This document shows positions 24,671 through 26,736 of a stretch of DNA of 26,736 nt, piece after piece. The DNA comes from JAURDE01 sp965365285 (GTDB lineage Bacteria > Bdellovibrionota > Bacteriovoracia > Bacteriovoracales > Bacteriovoracaceae). The position numbers and the translations under genes were made by a program. Under the pieces are notes generated by a model. The model had not been told where the DNA came from, searched no databases, and saw only the letters and a program-made list of their open reading frames with translations. Where the stretch lies: NCBI GenBank assembly GCA_965365285.1, contig CBDUBC010000030.1:1-26736 (forward strand), in the 5' to 3' direction. Every line of letters starts with the position of its first letter. Within the stretch, counting starts at the first letter, position 1.

Positions 24671-25381
24671 TTAGCCTGCCTTTTTCATAACTTTGGGAGA
24701 CCAAATATATCCGAAACCTCTTTGAGTCAGAAGAGAGTTTTTTATTGTTTCTGATTTTTTCCTCAAGCTTCCAATGTGCATTTCTAAGGATTTGTAGCTT
24801 ATAGGGTTATTGTAATCTGCCCCTAGAGCACTTAAGTCATCTTTAGAGATAACCTTTTCTTTAGATAGAACAAGCCGTAGGAGTATCTTATATTCAATGG
24901 GAGTTAGATTTAAATTTTTTCGATCGTTAGGGGATATTTCTAAAACTTGATGTTTTTCTAGATCGAACTCTAGGTCTAACTCAAAGATATACTTTTCAAT
25001 TTTATCATCTAGCATCCTAAGGTTTTTTTGAACAATTGCGCGCAAAATCTTAGGATGAATAGGCTTTACTAAAAAATTAGAGATCCCATATTCATATGCT
25101 TTTATTATAACTTCTTTATCAGATTGGTCAGAAATCATGATGACTCTATTATAAAGTTTAACCCCCTTACTCTTTAAGGCCTCTAGAATGTGAAAGCCAT
25201 TGGCACCACTGTCGAGGTAAAAATCGATTAAAAATAAATCAAAGTCATATTGAGCAATTTGGGCCAAAGCATTTACAAAATCTTTGGCATGAACTACTTC
25301 AAGCCCAACGCTTTCCTCAAACCATTTGGTTATGAGGGTTTTAAAAAATGGATCGTCTTCAATAATCAATATTTTATGCAT
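24671..25381 (-). CDS. OmpR/PhoB-type response regulator
   Basis: The 236-residue transcription factor has an N-terminal receiver domain (about 1-120) with D9, D10, phosphoacceptor D53 (FLIDFYLDSG), S84 (MISDQ) and K106. The C-terminal winged helix (about 135-230) has the TPIEYKILLRL, SYKSLEMHIGSLRKK recognition helix and TQRGFGYIW wing of the OmpR family. No histidine kinase is adjacent, but the hybrid kinase at 20780 is nearby and the partner is unknown. It is divergent to the secreted protein gene, and a TTTACC direct repeat lies in the promoter spacer. The phosphorylation-dependent dimer probably acts there. Confidence 0.9.
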   Translation of the reverse strand: MHKILIIEDDPFFKTLITKWFEESVGLEVVHAKDFVNALAQIAQYDFDLFLIDFYLDSGANGFHILEALKSKGVKLYNRVIMISDQSDKEVIIKAYEYGISNFLVKPIHPKILRAIVQKNLRMLDDKIEKYIFELDLEFDLEKHQVLEISPNDRKNLNLTPIEYKILLRLVLSKEKVISKDDLSALGADYNNPISYKSLEMHIGSLRKKSETIKNSLLTQRGFGYIWSPKVMKKAG

Positions 25382-25417
25382 AAATCTATCCTATTTATCG
25401 GTTTTTCCCAGGAATTC

Positions 25418-25441
25418 TTTACCTAAAATTTACCGTAAATT
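25418..25441. promoter_or_regulatory. TTTACC direct repeat, candidate OmpR-type binding site
   Basis: Two TTTACC copies (25418-25423 and 25429-25434) have an 11-nt period, the spacing used by OmpR/PhoB-family dimers. The second copy is also half of a 15-bp palindrome AATTTACCGTAAATT (25427-25441). The site is in the divergent spacer between a response regulator gene and its neighbour. Confidence 0.5.
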
Positions 25442-25511
25442 GAGGTTTATCAGTGATCCTAGGAAAAGGACAAATTTTGAGAAACTAAACAAAACAACTA
25501 GGAGAGTTTTT

Positions 25512-26420
25512 ATGAAAAATTTATGGGCGATTATTTTGACTGTTTTCACATGCTTTAGTTTAAGCGCGGAGACCTGCTATACAATGTATGGTGGTCAAAC
25601 CATTAATGTAGGTAGTTTATGTATTTCAAACGATGACAAAAACATGATTGTAAACTACTCAACTTCAGAAGAATGGCTACTAAGTGAAGTACATTTCTAT
25701 ATAGGACTGTCACTAGACGCTATGCCGCAAACAAGAAAGGGAAGTCCTAAAATAGGTCAGTTTCCCTATACTCAAGAGTCTATTAATACAAATTTTTCTC
25801 AACTTACAATTCCACTTAGTGAACTTGGAAGCCCGGATTGTGGTACCGATATGGCCCTTGCAGCACATGCTTCAGTTGAATCAAATAACGAAGACGGTGG
25901 TGGGCAACAAGAGACGGCATGGTCTGAGGGCGATAGAATTCTTGAAAAAGGAAATTGGGCAACTTATTCGAATTACACTATAACTTGTGATGATGGTACC
26001 ACAGGACCAAAGGATGATTGTGAGACAGCTTTTGCTGTTGGAGATACAACTTTTATAGACCTTGGTATTACAAATAGTAGATGGGGTTGGGAAATAACAA
26101 ACCTTTATCCAGGCAATTATGAATACCCTATATATGCTGGAGCTGGGCAAAATGATCTTACCAAAGGAACTCACGTAGGAAATTTAAATGTAAGCTATGA
26201 CGGATCTGAGGTAACAGCAACCTATTCGATGTTTCCAGGATTTGTGATGGAAGAGACTCACCTATATGTAGGCGATTCACATATTACAACAATTGCTCCA
26301 GGGAAATATGGTAACATTCACGAATTAGATGACAGTAGTTCTGATACGTATACAATTAGTGGGTTCAATGGAGAACCAGTGTTTATTGTTGCTCATGCTG
26401 TATCGTGCTCTGTTGAATAA
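25512..26420 (+). CDS. Exported two-repeat adhesin-like protein of unknown function
   Basis: The protein has 302 residues from the ATG at 25512, with AGGAG 7 nt upstream; a longer frame from 25326 has no ribosome site. A signal peptide covers about 1-20 (SLSAE). Two beta-rich repeats follow: about 21-135 and about 200-300, sharing VGxLxxSxD...YS...E.H.Y.G and a final AHA-SVE/VSCSVE. Such repeats are common in secreted proteins of marine bacteria. An ETAWSEGDRI...NWATYSNYT segment near 135-160 is the usual tail of this family, and CETAFAVG near 175 is a related piece. The response regulator opposite and the shared TTTACC site suggest regulation by it. A terminator follows. Confidence 0.7.
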   Translation: MKNLWAIILTVFTCFSLSAETCYTMYGGQTINVGSLCISNDDKNMIVNYSTSEEWLLSEVHFYIGLSLDAMPQTRKGSPKIGQFPYTQESINTNFSQLTIPLSELGSPDCGTDMALAAHASVESNNEDGGGQQETAWSEGDRILEKGNWATYSNYTITCDDGTTGPKDDCETAFAVGDTTFIDLGITNSRWGWEITNLYPGNYEYPIYAGAGQNDLTKGTHVGNLNVSYDGSEVTATYSMFPGFVMEETHLYVGDSHITTIAPGKYGNIHELDDSSSDTYTISGFNGEPVFIVAHAVSCSVE

Positions 26421-26442
26421 CTAATCCATATTAATTTTTTAG

Positions 26443-26466
26443 GGCCCTCATCTAGAGGGCCTTTTT
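26443..26466 (+). terminator. Rho-independent terminator of the secreted protein gene
   Basis: A 7-bp stem, GGCCCTC (26443-26449) with GAGGGCC (26455-26461), has a 5-nt loop and is followed by TTTTT. It lies about 20 nt after the stop codon. Confidence 0.95.
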
Positions 26467-26598
26467 AATGTGTTATTATAAAACCTCTCTAACTACCAAG
26501 AAATTCGAGAAATTGATAAATCCCATTAATTTTACAGCTTATACCGAACACATCGCCCAAGCTCTATAAACTACTTCTTTCTATTCTCCCGTAATGAA

Positions 26599-26647
26599 CT
26601 GATATCAAGCTATCTGAACACAGGTTCAATTCCCGCCACCTCCACCA
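26599..26647 (+). repeat. Degenerate tmRNA-like (ssrA) 3' end, copy 2
   Basis: A 49-nt segment matches copy 1 at 40 of 49 bases. It has GGTTCAATTCCCGCC and ends CACCTCCACCA, closely resembling a tmRNA T-arm and CCA end. The T-stem ACAGG/CCCGC has two mismatches, so it is not a functional arm as it stands. A hairpin with T-run follows, which is what a real ssrA 3' end would have. The body of the RNA is absent. Confidence 0.65.
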
Positions 26648-26663
26648 AACGATGTTCAAAATT

Positions 26664-26686
26664 AGCTCCAAAAAGGGGCTTTTTTT
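26664..26686 (+). terminator. Rho-independent terminator after the tmRNA-like end
   Basis: AGCTCC (26664-26669) pairs with GGGGCT (26675-26680), one G-T included, around a 5-nt loop, followed by TTTTTT. It sits 17 nt after the CCA end. Confidence 0.8.
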
Positions 26687-26736
26687 GTGCCTAAAATTAG
26701 AGAGTTACAGAGTAAAAATAGTCTCCTTAAGATCGA

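Noticed and set aside
25326..25511. Possible 62-residue N-terminal extension of the secreted protein
   Set aside because: It has no ribosome site, would overlap the regulator gene, and removes the signal peptide from the N-terminus; the ATG at 25512 has AGGAG.
13900..26736. Integrase, transposase, CRISPR array or phage genes that would explain the scars
   Set aside because: I searched all visible genes for tyrosine recombinase, serine recombinase and transposase motifs and for regular short repeats, and found none; the scars are therefore not tied to a live element.

Overview
The window is low-GC bacterial DNA (roughly 38% by eye) with dense genes and strong AGGAG/AAGGA ribosome binding sites. 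Exported and lipid-modified proteins are frequent: two secreted phosphoesterases, two lipoproteins, an outer-membrane barrel and several signal-peptide proteins of unknown function. A Gram-negative is certain in practice (OmpW-like barrel, periplasmic DsbA-type lipoprotein). The mix would suit a marine or free-living Bdellovibrionota/Bacteriovoracales or other 'delta'-type lineage, but that placement is inference from style, not from a marker gene.

Positions 1-13.9 kb look like ordinary chromosome. The end of trpS is translationally coupled to trmB. Two exported metallophosphoesterases lie in tandem on the minus strand. A collinear plus-strand run then goes hemN, lipoprotein, a two-gene heterodimeric ABC exporter, a DsbA-type lipoprotein, pyk and queG, with gaps of at most about 40 nt and no visible terminator. 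A 14-bp palindrome matching the FNR/CRP core (TGAT-N4-ATCA) sits upstream of hemN at a spacing that fits an anaerobically activated promoter. An alpha/beta hydrolase converges on queG.

Positions 13.9-26.7 kb look accessory and scarred. An intact tRNA-Phe is followed 1.2 kb later by a decayed copy of itself, with one exported C39-like cysteine peptidase between them. Next come a secreted TolB-like propeller carrying part of an FHA domain, arsH, another hydrolase, an OmpW-like barrel with an upstream zinc alcohol dehydrogenase, and an unknown secreted Cys-rich protein made of two domains with identical cysteine spacing. A large soluble hybrid histidine kinase separates that last gene from a 35-nt decayed copy of its own 3' end. 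From 24.12 to 26.65 kb, two degenerate 49-nt copies of what looks like a tmRNA 3' end flank a half-size GDT1 family transporter, an OmpR-type response regulator and a divergent secreted two-repeat protein. A TTTACC direct repeat with 11-nt period lies in the divergent promoter region, as expected for an OmpR-type site.

No integrase, transposase, CRISPR array or phage gene is visible. The three sets of RNA-gene or gene-end repeats therefore read as old scars of insertion or duplication rather than a live element. The strongest leads are the FHA/propeller fusion, the exact-spacing Cys-rich protein with its remnant, and the two RNA-gene scar pairs.
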